DNA of 64,000 bases from Rhodococcus jostii RHA1 (GCF_000014565.1 NC_008268.1:3596001-3660000), one strand, 5' to 3'. Shown: positions 13,675-22,979, counted from the stretch's first letter. Translations and numbers: made by a program. Notes: generated by a model not told the origin, from the letters alone.

Positions 13675-15813
13675 TCATACCTGGCGCTCCCAGACGCGGT
13701 GGGACTTCATCAGCGCAGTGAGGCCGTCGAACAGTGCGGACGCGTCGTCGGCGATCACGATGCCCGGGGCCTCGGCCGAAATTCCGGCCGCTTCGAGGAG
13801 GCCGCGACCGGCGGCCCATCCCCCGATCGCCTTGCAGTGCCGGAACGCTTCGGTCAGCAACACCTGCACCCGCGGGTCCGACGCCGGCGCCGCAACGAGG
13901 ATGGCGTCGAACTCCACCGATCGCATCGTGAGGAACGTCCGGGACACCGGGACGGCGCCCTTGCCCGACCCCAATTTGCCACCGTGCGGTCCGATGACGA
14001 GCGGCACCATACCGTTCTTGCCGATCATCTCGACCGCGTCGGCCACCTCGGACAGATCCGACTCGTCGTCGGCGACGATGCCGATGATCCGGCCGTCCAG
14101 CGGCCACTCGGCACCGACCTGTGACAGCGCGGGACTGGGCGTCGGAGCCGCGTCGTAGGCGACGGTCGGCGCGGGCGCCGGGAGTCCGAGACCCGCGGCC
14201 ACCTGCTCACACAGTTCGGGATCGATGTTCGCGACGACCTCGAGGGCGCGCTCCTTGATCACCTGCTCATAGCACTTGCCCAGCTCGAACGTATAGGCCT
14301 CCGCGACGTGCGCCTGCTCGACCGGGCTGAGGCTGGCGTAGAACAGTCTTGCCTGCGAGAAGTGGTCGTCGAAACTCGCGGGGGCGGCGCGCAGTTTCGT
14401 CGACTCCGGCATCGGCACCGGCACCTCGACGAACGCCGTGTCCGCTCCGGCCAGGAACGGGCAACCTGCGTCGAGCGAATTCGGCCGATACGGCGCGACA
14501 CCCGGATGGACTCCCGTCTGGTGCATACCGTCGCGCAGCATGTCGTTGACGTCGGCCTGGGGCCGATTGATCGGTATCTGCCCGAAGTTGGGCCCGCCGA
14601 GCCGGCTGATCTGGGTGTCGAGGTAGGAGAACAACCGCGCCTGCAGTAGCGGGTCGTCGGTGACGTCGATCCCTGGTACGAGGTGCCCGGGGTGGAACGC
14701 CACCTGCTCGGTCTCGGCGAAGAAGTTCGTCGGATTCGCGTCGAGCGTCATCAGCCCGATCGGCTGCACGGGGGCCAGTTCCTCGGGCACCATCTTGGTC
14801 GGGTCGAGCAGGTCGATGCCCTCGAACGTCTGGTCCGGGGTGTCCGGGAACGCCTGGATGCCCAGCTCCCATTCCGGGTACGCGCCGGACTCGATCGCGT
14901 CGGCGAGATCGCGGCGGTGGTAGTCGGGGTCCATGCCGTTGACGATCTGAGCTTCTTCCCACACCAGCGAGTGCACACCGAGTTTCGGCTTCCAGTGGAA
15001 CTTCACGAGCGAACTCTCGCCCGCCGCGTTCACCATCCGAAAGGTGTTGACGCCGAAGCCTTCCATCATCCGATACGACCGCGGGATACCGCGATCGGAC
15101 ATGTTCCACAACGTGTGCGCGGTAGCTTCCGTGTGCAGGGACACGAAGTCCCAGAAGGTGTCGTGCGCGCTCTGCGCCTGCGGAATCTCGCGATCCGGAT
15201 GCGGCTTGGCAGCATGGACGACGTCGGGAAACTTGATGCCGTCCTGAATGAAGAAGACCGGAATGTTGTTTCCCACCATGTCGAAAGTGCCTTCGCCGGT
15301 GTAGAACTTGGTCGCGAACCCTCGGGTGTCGCGGACGGCGTCGGCCGATCCTCGGGAGCCGAGGACGGTGGAGAACCGGACGAAGACCGGCGTCTCGACG
15401 TCCTTGCCGAGGAACGCCGCCTTGCTGATCGGGTCGGCGGAACCGTATCCGCGGAAGACGCCGTGGGCAGCCGCGCCGCGCGCGTGTACCACCCGCTCCG
15501 GGATCCGCTCGTGATCGAAGTGCGTGATCTTCTCACGAAGATGGTGGTCCTGGAGCAGGGTCGGTCCCCGGGTTCCCGCCTTGAGCGAGTGGTCGGTGTC
15601 GTACAGCCGCGCGCCCTGCGACGTGGTGAGGTGCTCACCTTGCTGGCCACGGGCAGTGTCCGGGCCTTCGACGGGTTGCCCGGTCGCGCTGCCCAGCGCG
15701 GGAGCCCGCTGATCCGGCTTCGGGGGCAACGGCTCAGTGGGTTCCGTGGGCTCGGCGAGCGTCGGGGTACCGGAACCGGGAGTTCCGGGGATGGGCGGGT
15801 TCTTTTTGGGCAC
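13675..15813 (-). CDS. katE: Large-subunit catalase, HPII/KatE type
   Basis: The product is 712 residues, the size of clade II catalases, which split hydrogen peroxide to water and oxygen with haem. Visible elements are the distal His in RIPERVVHARGAAAHG, the Asn segment GNNIPVFFIQD, and the proximal Tyr in RLFSYLDTQISRLGG. The C-terminal 140 residues (GRIIGIVADDESDLSEVADA ... ) are the flavodoxin/DJ-1-like domain typical of HPII. GTG 15813 is chosen because CGAGGAGC precedes it; the longer frame is not family-like. A Pro/Thr-rich 60-residue extension precedes the core. Confidence 0.93.
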   Translation of the reverse strand: MPKKNPPIPGTPGSGTPTLAEPTEPTEPLPPKPDQRAPALGSATGQPVEGPDTARGQQGEHLTTSQGARLYDTDHSLKAGTRGPTLLQDHHLREKITHFDHERIPERVVHARGAAAHGVFRGYGSADPISKAAFLGKDVETPVFVRFSTVLGSRGSADAVRDTRGFATKFYTGEGTFDMVGNNIPVFFIQDGIKFPDVVHAAKPHPDREIPQAQSAHDTFWDFVSLHTEATAHTLWNMSDRGIPRSYRMMEGFGVNTFRMVNAAGESSLVKFHWKPKLGVHSLVWEEAQIVNGMDPDYHRRDLADAIESGAYPEWELGIQAFPDTPDQTFEGIDLLDPTKMVPEELAPVQPIGLMTLDANPTNFFAETEQVAFHPGHLVPGIDVTDDPLLQARLFSYLDTQISRLGGPNFGQIPINRPQADVNDMLRDGMHQTGVHPGVAPYRPNSLDAGCPFLAGADTAFVEVPVPMPESTKLRAAPASFDDHFSQARLFYASLSPVEQAHVAEAYTFELGKCYEQVIKERALEVVANIDPELCEQVAAGLGLPAPAPTVAYDAAPTPSPALSQVGAEWPLDGRIIGIVADDESDLSEVADAVEMIGKNGMVPLVIGPHGGKLGSGKGAVPVSRTFLTMRSVEFDAILVAAPASDPRVQVLLTEAFRHCKAIGGWAAGRGLLEAAGISAEAPGIVIADDASALFDGLTALMKSHRVWERQV

Positions 15814-15952
15814 GGCGTAGCTCCTCGCTGAAAATCCGTGGGATCGGCGCCGCATCGTGGCTGTACGGGCCGTTCTTCTCGGAGTGCCCAAACGTTCGCA
15901 AAACGAATCAGCGTTGGCGCAGCGCCACAACTTGTCCCCAATCGGAAGATGC

Positions 15953-15978
15953 GGTTTCGCGTTCGCATCCCAGGGCAT
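15953..15978 (+). promoter_or_regulatory. SigB/SigF-type promoter, GGTTT-N15-GGGCAT
   Basis: GGTTT (15953-15957) and GGGCAT (15973-15978) are separated by 15 bases, 70 bases upstream of the start at 16048. Confidence 0.5.
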
Positions 15979-16047
15979 AGCTACAACAGATGTCAACCAC
16001 GAAGAAAGTGAGAATCCGGCGTTCCGCTGCGCCGGCAAGGAGTGAAC

Positions 16048-16497
16048 ATGAGTACCGAATCAGGCAAGCAGTTGCATGAGGAACCGCAGTCGGAGCGTGG
16101 CCCCAAGGGCTCGCGAGACGCGGGCCCGGACCAGGCCGGCGCGGGCCAGACGGACCGTAAGGCGGGTTCTCTGGACCAGGAGGAGGTCACCTCCTCCGGG
16201 GAGCCGGGCACGAACCCTGCGCCCGCCGGCGGCTCGCTGCCTCCCGGCGATGCGGAGCCGGCCACACCGCCGTACGACGGCCGGACGACCAGCACTAAGG
16301 AAGGGCGCCCGGAGCACGACGACCATGTGGACTCCAGCGGAATGCAGTCACCGAAACCCGGGGAGACCCCACGCGGCGCCGTGGCCTCACCAGCCGAGGA
16401 GACACCCGCCGCACAGGCCGCCGAGACCGAGGGCAGCGACTCCGGAGTCGGACCCGCGCATCAGGGAGGCGTCGGCAAAGCCGAAGACAAGAAGTGA
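16048..16497 (+). CDS. Hydrophilic, probably disordered stress protein
   Basis: The product is 149 residues, almost entirely Gly, Pro, Ser, Glu, Asp, Ala and Thr with very few hydrophobic residues, so it is probably disordered. It resembles hydrophilin or stress-induced proteins in composition only. AAGGAG sits six bases before the ATG at 16048; a GTG at 16042 is also in frame. The GGTTT-N15-GGGCAT promoter upstream supports stress induction. It diverges from katE. Confidence 0.65.
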   Translation: MSTESGKQLHEEPQSERGPKGSRDAGPDQAGAGQTDRKAGSLDQEEVTSSGEPGTNPAPAGGSLPPGDAEPATPPYDGRTTSTKEGRPEHDDHVDSSGMQSPKPGETPRGAVASPAEETPAAQAAETEGSDSGVGPAHQGGVGKAEDKK

Positions 16498-16719
16498 GCT
16501 ACTGCGGGTGCCGACGGCATTTCTGTCGTTTCGACGGCGGTGCGGCCGCACCGGCTCTCGATTCTGAACCGGTGCGGCCTGAGCCCTCTGATGATCCGGA
16601 ACATCACAGCACCTGATGGCCGAATACCCAACGTCACAAGGCTGAACCCGACATCGGAGGCGCCCCCGTCACCCTGACAATCGAAGACGATGGTGCGCCA
16701 GGCTGCAGGCCCGACCCCG

Positions 16720-17073
16720 TCAGTTCGGGCCCTGGGCGTGCTTGCCGTCCGTCGGCGAAGTAACGGTCGCCGGCGGCGTCGGGGTGCGGCCCGCAGCTTC
16801 CTCCAGTGACACTCCGTTGGTAGGGGCGCTCGTTGCGCTCGTGTCGGTGCCGCGGTGGGTAGCCTTCTTCGCCAGTTCGCCGACCTTGTGCTGCACCTGT
16901 GGCGCCTTGTCCTTCACAGTCTCGGTCGCCTCGCTCACCTTCTCCTGCACGGTGGGGTTGTGCCAAAGTTCGAGGGACTGATGCCTCATCTTCTCGTAGG
17001 TCTGTCGGCCGGACCGAGTGCCCAGGACGAAACCCGCGGCCGCCCCCGCTGCGAAGATCAACACTTTCTGCAT
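16720..17073 (-). CDS. YtxH-like membrane-anchored stress protein
   Basis: The product is 117 residues. A single N-terminal helix (VLIFAAGAAAGFVLGTRSG) leads into RQTYEKMRHQSLELW and a heptad-rich segment (EKVSEATETVKDKAPQVQHK), the arrangement of YtxH/general-stress proteins. The last 35 residues are Pro/Thr-rich. The ATG at 17073 follows CAGGAGAT. The GGTTT-N15-GGGCAA promoter 70 bases upstream places it with the stress genes. It has a general likeness to the GAGxLLGR anchors of the gas-vesicle proteins. Confidence 0.8.
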   Translation of the reverse strand: MQKVLIFAAGAAAGFVLGTRSGRQTYEKMRHQSLELWHNPTVQEKVSEATETVKDKAPQVQHKVGELAKKATHRGTDTSATSAPTNGVSLEEAAGRTPTPPATVTSPTDGKHAQGPN

Positions 17074-17142
17074 GACATCTCCTGATCGTTGTGTGGCACG
17101 AGCGGTCAGCCGAATCATCGTCCGAACGCCCACCTGGACAGC

Positions 17143-17168
17143 TTGCCCTCAACTGCCGAGCCCAAACC
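17143..17168 (-). promoter_or_regulatory. SigB/SigF-type promoter, GGTTT-N15-GGGCAA
   Basis: On the minus strand GGTTT (17168-17164), 15 bases, then GGGCAA (17148-17143), upstream of the YtxH-like gene. Confidence 0.5.
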
Positions 17169-17249
17169 GCGCCGGCGAGGAGGTCCGAACTAACTCACAT
17201 CTCATCTGCACGTAACCTACGCTTCCGTAACTTGCCGTAGCGTGACGTT

Positions 17250-18458
17250 ATGGCGATTTCGGATGTCAAGATGTACACCCACCTGACCGAGGCCGATGTA
17301 GAAGCGCTCGGGATCGAGTTCGACGCGATCCGGCGAGACATCGAAGCTTCACGCGGGGAGAGTGATGCCCGGTACATCAAGAACGCGATCCGTTTGCAGC
17401 GGTCGCTCGAAATCGGTGGACGCGCAATATTGTTCGCGAGTCTGTTTCCGCCGGCGTGGCTTGCGGGGACCGCGATGCTCGGCACCGCCAAGATCATCGA
17501 GAACATGGAACTCGGTCACAACGTGCTACACGGGCAGTGGGATTGGATGAACGATCCGGAGATCCACTCGTCGTTCTGGGAGTGGGACATCGCCGGCCTG
17601 TCGGAGCATTGGAAGCAGACCCACAACTACGTTCACCACAAGTACACGAATGTGCTGGGGATGGATGACGACGTGGGCTACGGCATGCTGCGTGTCACTC
17701 GCGACCAGCAGTGGACGCCGTTGAGCGTCGGCAACCCGGTCTACAACCTGTTGCTGCAGTTGTTCTTCGAGTACGGCGTTGCCCTCCAGCACCTCGAACT
17801 CGGCAAGGTGGCAATGGGCGGTGTCGATCGTGAGGAGTTCGAGCGTAGGTGCCGCGAGGTGCTCGAGAAGGTCGGCCGCCAGGTGCGTAAGGACTACGTC
17901 GTCTACCCGGCGCTCACCGGTCCGGCCTTCCTGACGACATTCACAGCCAATCTGACGGCGAACGTGATCCGCAACGTATGGACGAACGCCGTGATCTTCT
18001 GCGGTCATTTCCCGGACGGCGCCGAGAAATTCACAACGAAGGACCTCGAGAACGAGACACGAGGCCAGTGGTACCTGCGGCAGATGCTGGGTAGCGCGAA
18101 CTTCGAGGCCGGCCCGGTCATGGAGTTCATGAGCGGCAACCTGTGCTACCAGATCGAGCATCACCTGTTCCCGGACCTGCCGAGCAACCGCCTGCGGGAG
18201 ATCTCCGTACGGGTGCAGGCGCTGGCCCAGAAATACGATCTGCCCTACACCACGGGTTCGCTGCCGGAGCAGTACTTCGAATCGTGGCGGACCATCGCCA
18301 AGCTGGCGCTGCCGAACAAATTCCTCACCGCCACCGCCGACGACGCCCCTGAGACGGCGTCGGAACGCAAGTTCACCGACCCGCGCCCGCAGGTCGATCC
18401 GGTTACGGGTAAGCGCCGCGGGTTGTTGACCGCGCTTCGCGCTCGTGCGGGAATCTGA
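17250..18458 (+). CDS. Membrane acyl-CoA/fatty acid desaturase (DesA3-like)
   Basis: The product is 402 residues. The three His boxes of membrane desaturases are present: ELGHNVLHGQWDW, KQTHNYVHHKY and YQIEHHLFPDLPSNRL, which bind the di-iron centre. Hydrophobic stretches at about 55-80 and 225-250 anchor it. The family inserts double bonds into long acyl chains, in mycobacteria together with an oxidoreductase partner that is not present here. The ATG at 17250 has a weak ribosome-binding site; upstream bases 17217-17240 hold repeated TACG motifs (CTACG/CGTAG arms) that could bind a regulator. Confidence 0.9.
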   Translation: MAISDVKMYTHLTEADVEALGIEFDAIRRDIEASRGESDARYIKNAIRLQRSLEIGGRAILFASLFPPAWLAGTAMLGTAKIIENMELGHNVLHGQWDWMNDPEIHSSFWEWDIAGLSEHWKQTHNYVHHKYTNVLGMDDDVGYGMLRVTRDQQWTPLSVGNPVYNLLLQLFFEYGVALQHLELGKVAMGGVDREEFERRCREVLEKVGRQVRKDYVVYPALTGPAFLTTFTANLTANVIRNVWTNAVIFCGHFPDGAEKFTTKDLENETRGQWYLRQMLGSANFEAGPVMEFMSGNLCYQIEHHLFPDLPSNRLREISVRVQALAQKYDLPYTTGSLPEQYFESWRTIAKLALPNKFLTATADDAPETASERKFTDPRPQVDPVTGKRRGLLTALRARAGI

Positions 18459-18516
18459 CATCGTTGGGGTGTAACTCGAACGCCGGCTGTGGTTCTCGCC
18501 GGCGCCCAGTGTGCGC

Positions 18517-18700
18517 CTAGGTGTTGTCCGCCGTCTTCGGAGTGGCGTTGCGCGTTTCCTCGAATGTTCTTGCCGTCACGGACCACGGCGGCGTCGACGT
18601 CGGTCGTCCCGCCGGGCCGGCGGGTGAGGGTGTAGGTGTAGGTGTGGCCGGAGTTTCCGCCCCACAGGTTGGAGTCGGTGGTCGTCATGACGACGCGGAT
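18517..18700 (-). pseudogene. Degraded C-terminal fragment of an SRPBCC-type protein
   Basis: On the minus strand one frame reads IRVVMTTTDSNLWGG, then HTYTYTLTRRPGGTTDVDAA and VVRDGKNI. It resembles the last strands of SRPBCC proteins as I know them. A neighbouring frame then continues RTFEETRNATPKTADNT to a stop at 18517, as expected if an internal segment had been lost. No start or N-terminal part is present. Confidence 0.4.
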
Positions 18701-18754
18701 ACTCGGGATTTGTCGAACAGGTGGGTGGGTGTGCGGAACCTCCTCGAGGGCGGT

Positions 18755-19693
18755 CTACCCGTCGACTGCTGCGAGGGACAGCGTCCAGAGTCGTTGCGCC
18801 GATTCAGGGTTGAGGGCGTAGTCGGCGACTCCGACTCGCTCGGGTCCGCCCACGTAACGGACGGCTTGATTGCTGTCTTCGAAGTAGCGTCCCCCGATGC
18901 CGCGGAGGAGGGGTGACGTGGCGACGAACACGGATGTCGCCGCTCCCTGCTGTGGTGACTTGTACTCGGCGGTGGGGTCCGCGCGCAGGCTGTTGTACAC
19001 GTTCTCGGGCAGATGTCGGGTCAAGTTGGTCCAGATCCCGCCGGGATGCAGCGCGTTTGCCGTGATTCCGTCGTGTGCCCGGCGGCGGGTCGCCTCGACT
19101 GCGAACAACACATTCGCGGTTTTGGATTGCCCGTATGCAAGCCACGGGTCGTACTCGCGGTTGTCGAAGTTGATGTCGTCGAAGACGATGTCGGAGCTCA
19201 GGTGTCCGCGGGAACTCAGGGACACGATTCGCGCACCGTTGGCGTGTGCGAGCGCGTCGTGAAGGGCGTTCGCCAGCGCGAAGTGACCGAGGTGGTTGGT
19301 CGCGAACTGCGATTCCCATCCGGACCTCGTTCGGCCGAGCGGGGTGGCCATGATTCCGGCGTTGTTGATCAGCACGTCGAGTGCAGTGCTGCCCCATTGT
19401 TCGGCGAAGCGGTGAACTGAGCTGAGATCGGCGAGATCGAGCGTCCGGACTGCGACACGTTCCTGACCGAGGGCGGTGTTGATGTCGTCGGCGACGCCGC
19501 GGCCGGCGTCCGGGTTTCGGACGGCGATGGTGACGTCCGCGCCGGCAGTCGCGAGCGCGCGAGCGGTCTCGAGGCCGATGCCGGACGAGGCGCCCGTGAC
19601 GATGCTGCGCTTGCCGCGCAGGTCTATTCCTTCGAGGACCTCGGCGGCGGTCGAGGCCGCGCCGAAGGGACTGGTGATGCGGTGCTGTGTCAT
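18755..19693 (-). CDS. Short-chain dehydrogenase/reductase
   Basis: The product is 312 residues. A Rossmann NAD(P) motif (SIVTGASSGIGLETARAL) is at residues 30-48, NNAG at about 110, the catalytic Ser in RIVSLSSRGHLSS and YGQSK as the active-site Tyr-Lys pair. It belongs to the WW-domain-oxidoreductase/retinol-dehydrogenase-like group of SDRs, which act on varied alcohols and ketones; the substrate is not predictable. It starts at ATG 19693. An exported-protein gene lies upstream on the same strand. Confidence 0.9.
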   Translation of the reverse strand: MTQHRITSPFGAASTAAEVLEGIDLRGKRSIVTGASSGIGLETARALATAGADVTIAVRNPDAGRGVADDINTALGQERVAVRTLDLADLSSVHRFAEQWGSTALDVLINNAGIMATPLGRTRSGWESQFATNHLGHFALANALHDALAHANGARIVSLSSRGHLSSDIVFDDINFDNREYDPWLAYGQSKTANVLFAVEATRRRAHDGITANALHPGGIWTNLTRHLPENVYNSLRADPTAEYKSPQQGAATSVFVATSPLLRGIGGRYFEDSNQAVRYVGGPERVGVADYALNPESAQRLWTLSLAAVDG

Positions 19694-19764
19694 TGGTAGC
19701 TGTCCTTGTTCGGCGGCTGGCGTGACGGTTCGGGTTGCCTGGACGGCCCAGGCAAGTCGCCGCT

Positions 19765-20082
19765 CTACATCTGGTTGCTGCTGTTCCAGCCGACCAGGAT
19801 CTGGTCGAGCACGATGGTTTCGGCGCGGCGGTCCTGCCGCTGGTCACGCTGACGGTCGTGCTGGCGTTGCTCCTGCATGTCGTTGTCGCGGTCGAGCGGG
19901 CTGTCGTGGGTGACTGCGGCGGCAACCGGCTGCGCGGCGTTCGGCGGTGCGATGGTGGCGTTGGCGGCACCGACCGGGACGAGGCCGAGTGCCGCGGTCG
20001 CGGCGGCGACGGCAGCCAGTCGCTTCCAGGAGGAGGTGCTGGTGGCGGAGTGGGTGATCGAGTGAAGCTGTGTGGTGCTCAT
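19765..20082 (-). CDS. Small exported protein with signal peptide
   Basis: The product is 105 residues. The N-terminus has Lys/Arg followed by LAAVAAATAALGLVPVG and AANATIA, a typical signal peptide with cleavage near residue 42. The mature part is short and highly charged (QEQRQHDRQRDQRQDRRAE), ending in VLDQILVGWNSSNQM. The ATG at 20082 follows GAGGAA. No family is recognised; the charged repeat is unusual for an exported protein. Confidence 0.6.
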   Translation of the reverse strand: MSTTQLHSITHSATSTSSWKRLAAVAAATAALGLVPVGAANATIAPPNAAQPVAAAVTHDSPLDRDNDMQEQRQHDRQRDQRQDRRAETIVLDQILVGWNSSNQM

Positions 20083-20449
20083 GGCGGTAGGTGTTCCTCA
20101 TCCGAGTGCCGCGGGCCCAGCGTCTGCGGCTATTCGAACGGTGTCGGGGAGGGCCGGGAGCGTTACACCGGCAGAACCCGGGATAGCTGTGATGTGCGTC
20201 ACTCGGGTAGGCGGCCTTCGACACCGCGAGCAGGGGACACCGGGGCCGACCGAGCGCTCGACTCGACTTGATGGCCGGCGCGCGTCGAGTCCGGCGACGC
20301 TGGGTGCAGGTGCCGCCCAACCAGCAGCTCGGGCTACACCTGCACCCCACCCCTCGCGTGAACCGACTCGTGTGCCCGAGGCGTCCGCGTTGCCATGTGA
20401 CCACCATGACGGCCGAGACGTTACCAGAAAACGGGCCGATTGGTTTGTT
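20083..20449. other. Intergenic region without recognisable gene
   Basis: These 367 bases contain several overlapping open frames on both strands, all with Arg/Pro-rich shadow-like composition. No ribosome-binding site, repeat or terminator was recognised with confidence. Confidence 0.4.
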
Positions 20450-20761
20450 TTATTTGCGGAGGGCAGACATGTCGTCAGAAGTGGGTATCCGCCTGCTTTT
20501 GCTGCCAGAGTCCACACGCCGCGAGCGGGAAACCGAACCCGGGAGTCGTGAGTATCCGAGTGGTCTCGTCGTCAGCGGCCGATAGATCGAAGTAGCCCAA
20601 TGGACAGCGCGCGTCAGCTGGGTTTCGTCGATCCCGAAGACGGCATCGACGTCCAGAGACAGGGGGCCGCAGGGACAGTGACCATTGGCTGGTCCCGCAT
20701 ATGTCGAGAGCACGTCGCGACCCTTGACGACGAACACCTCCGGATAGATCTCACACGCCAT
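20450..20761 (-). CDS. Small hypothetical protein with CPCG motif
   Basis: The product is 103 residues. The first 75 (IYPEVFVVKGRDVLSTYAGP, then HCPCGPLSLDVDAVFGID) look like a folded domain with a single CxC pair; the rest is basic and Ser/Arg-rich. GAGGAA lies six bases before the ATG at 20761, which is the main support for coding. Codon use is less GC-rich than in the neighbours, which may point to acquired DNA. No family recognised. Confidence 0.45.
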   Translation of the reverse strand: MACEIYPEVFVVKGRDVLSTYAGPANGHCPCGPLSLDVDAVFGIDETQLTRAVHWATSIYRPLTTRPLGYSRLPGSVSRSRRVDSGSKSRRIPTSDDMSALRK

Positions 20762-21085
20762 CGTTTCCTCACATTCGCGAGGTGGGTGCCTTGACCTCGT
20801 ACATTCGCGTTCCTTCCGGCGAGCGCCGCGGGGTGCCCGATTGCCGTGTCTTCCGGACCTTAATGGGTATGCGCCGACAGTTCCGTGCCTTCCCCGCGTG
20901 TCGGGGCGGGCACACCGCGGGCCGCATGGCAGTTATCTGCGGTCCGATCGCGCCGGAGTTGGCTGTTGCAGCCGCCACCGATCCAGTACTCGCGTATGGC
21001 TGGAGGACCCCGCCACGACGGCATGCCGGCTCGGCAACAGGAATCGGCCTGTTGCAGAGTCGGCAGTGTGCGCTTTGCGGGGCGG
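20762..21085. other. Intergenic region downstream of the HNH gene
   Basis: Open frames exist on both strands, including one on the minus strand that runs into the HNH gene, but none has protein-like composition together with a ribosome-binding site. I see no repeat or RNA gene. Confidence 0.35.
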
Positions 21086-22402
21086 TCAGGATGCTCGGGG
21101 CCGTGCCTGGTTGTGTGCCGGTATCGGCTTCCGTTCCCAGTCGACCTGCCGCGGTGGGATGAACGTGGGGTGCCGATCGGTTCCCATCTCTACTTCCCAC
21201 TCACTGTGGTGGAGGAGTCGGTGGTGGAATCCGCAGAGCAGGACCAGGTTTCCCATGTCGGAGGGTCCCCCGACGGACCAGTGAACGATGTGGTGACCCT
21301 CGCACCATGATGGCGGCGCACCACACCCGGGGAACGCGCATCCTCGATCCCTCGCCACCAACGCTTTTCGCTGCCTCTTGGTCACTGTTCGAGTGGAAAT
21401 ACCGAGGTCGAGTGGCGCCCCGTTCTCGTCGAGCACGATCGGCGTGTAGATCGAATCGCAGCTGAGGAGCCGGGCTGCCCTGAGGCTCAGTGGCCCCATC
21501 CACTCGGTCCAGGCGACTCCGTCGACGGCGAAAAGCGACTCGTCAGTGGCGGAGGCATCGCGCTGTTGTCGCGCGCTGCAGTCAGTGTGGTCGGCGAGAT
21601 CCTTGACGTTCACGTGAAGTGAGACGTGTGGCCGTTCGCCGCCTTCTTCGCCGGCGATCCCGGAGTCGAGGTAGCGGCGAAGGAGTTCGGTGAACCCGTC
21701 GGCTCGTCGCTGTCCGGGCGTGCGGCTGTCTTTGGTGCCGTCCTGCGCCGGTCGCGGCTTGGACAGTCCGGAGAGAGCCGAGAGCAGCATTTCGCCGGTC
21801 ACGGCATCCAGGTCGCCTTTGACGGCGACGCGGCCGTTGAGTGTCTTGGACGCGTGGAATTCGTTGAGTTCGGTGTCTTCACTGGGCGGCGGGTCGTCGG
21901 ATTCGAAGGTGCGTTCCAGTCTGGCGATAACGGCGCGCACTGCGTCCGTGTTGGCTGTAGGGCCGGTTGCGGCGAACAGCAACGCATTTCGGCAGTCATC
22001 CAACGCCTCGAGCGGCATCCCCTTGGGTGGCCGTTCGCAGAACTTCATGATCAGCGCTGCGTGCTCTGCCGAAATGTTGGTGTCGAAGTACTCGTCCGCG
22101 ATTTCCGGTTGGAGACGCAAGCCTCGGCCCAACAGCACGATTCGCCCTGCCGCACCTACCTCGAGCAATGTCTTGGAGGCCAGCCACATCTTGGCGTTCG
22201 GAAACCCCAGCACATCAACCTTGCAGCGGTGGTCGACGGCACCGACGAGCTTGACGCGCAGGGCTTCGAGTCTTTGAATCTCCTCCGAGATACGAATGAC
22301 CGATTCGAGCAGTTCCGCTTCGGCCAGACGCCACGCATCACCGACCGCGGTCGCCAAAATCTCTTCCGACAACGCCCCCTGGACATCTCCCCCGAGCCCC
22401 AT
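21086..22402 (-). CDS. DUF222-HNH endonuclease (13E12 repeat family)
   Basis: The product is 438 residues. The N-terminal 300 residues are the helical DUF222 domain (LRVKLVGAVDHRCKVDVLGF, AEHAALIMKF, GDLDAVTGEMLLSALS). The C-terminal part has an HNH nuclease motif: RDRGCAFPGCGAPPSWCEGH, HIVHWSVGGPSDMGNLVLLC and GFHHRLLHH, giving the Cys pairs and catalytic His residues. These proteins are numerous in mycolate actinomycetes and often lie in mobile or phage-derived islands; their target is unknown. The ATG at 22402 is used. Confidence 0.92.
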   Translation of the reverse strand: MGLGGDVQGALSEEILATAVGDAWRLAEAELLESVIRISEEIQRLEALRVKLVGAVDHRCKVDVLGFPNAKMWLASKTLLEVGAAGRIVLLGRGLRLQPEIADEYFDTNISAEHAALIMKFCERPPKGMPLEALDDCRNALLFAATGPTANTDAVRAVIARLERTFESDDPPPSEDTELNEFHASKTLNGRVAVKGDLDAVTGEMLLSALSGLSKPRPAQDGTKDSRTPGQRRADGFTELLRRYLDSGIAGEEGGERPHVSLHVNVKDLADHTDCSARQQRDASATDESLFAVDGVAWTEWMGPLSLRAARLLSCDSIYTPIVLDENGAPLDLGISTRTVTKRQRKALVARDRGCAFPGCGAPPSWCEGHHIVHWSVGGPSDMGNLVLLCGFHHRLLHHSEWEVEMGTDRHPTFIPPRQVDWERKPIPAHNQARPRAS

Positions 22403-22979
22403 CCGTGAATTCTAGTTCGAACACCCTTTCGAGTCAATGGTTTCAAGCCATCGGAATCGGGGCTGCGAGGAGGACGAGGATGCCCGCGACATCACAGCCG
22501 ACGGCTGAGTGTGCTTGCCTCAGCGGCTCACCCGGGTCTCGCCCATCACCACGCGTAGGTCCACCGCGAACCCGGCCTACCGCGCCAGGAACTCATGGTC
22601 TCAGGCCGGTGTCTAATTCGTAAGCGAAAACGGCTGTAGCGCATGCCAAAGAGATTCGTCCAGTCCCCATTATCAGATTGCCGCCACGAACCGTCCTGTC
22701 CGACGCTTGCCCCGGCATCGAGGTCGCGGCAGCAGCCGATTGGATCGGTGTAGGTTCCGGACTCACTTGTCCGCTCGACCTGGGAATTTCGAGATCTTCC
22801 ACGACACTTGTCTCGGAGTTTCCGCGGGAAGATGTCCCATTTCTGCGACTCCGCTCACTGCCGCCTCCACCCGGTTACGAACGATGAGCTTTCAGCGGCG
22901 AGGCCCACCGAATACGCGACGACGCCCGGGAGAGCAGCCACTGCTCGTCCCGGGCGTCGTGAACCTACGGTGGCGCCGG
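22403..22979. other. Intergenic region ending in the GAPDH terminator
   Basis: No gene is supported in these 577 bases between the HNH and GAPDH genes; open frames on the plus strand are shadows of low quality. The only clear structure is the hairpin at 22919-22960. Confidence 0.5.
22919..22960 (-). terminator. Strong hairpin downstream of GAPDH
   Basis: Perfect 13-base arms ACGACGCCCGGGA (22919-22931) and TCCCGGGCGTCGT (22948-22960), with a further inner GAGCA/TGCTC pair. It lies 20 bases after the GAPDH stop on the minus strand. No T-run follows, as is common for actinobacterial terminators. Confidence 0.7.

Noticed and set aside
13675..16038. 787-residue version of the catalase starting at 16038
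   Set aside because: The first 75 residues are not family-like and overlap the divergent promoter; GTG 15813 has a good ribosome-binding site and gives the expected length.
20769..21200. Minus-strand frame with CRLCNRPIP, resembling a zinc-binding protein
   Set aside because: It overlaps the HNH gene 3' end in another frame, has no ribosome-binding site and has no recognisable family; the Cys pattern is probably chance.
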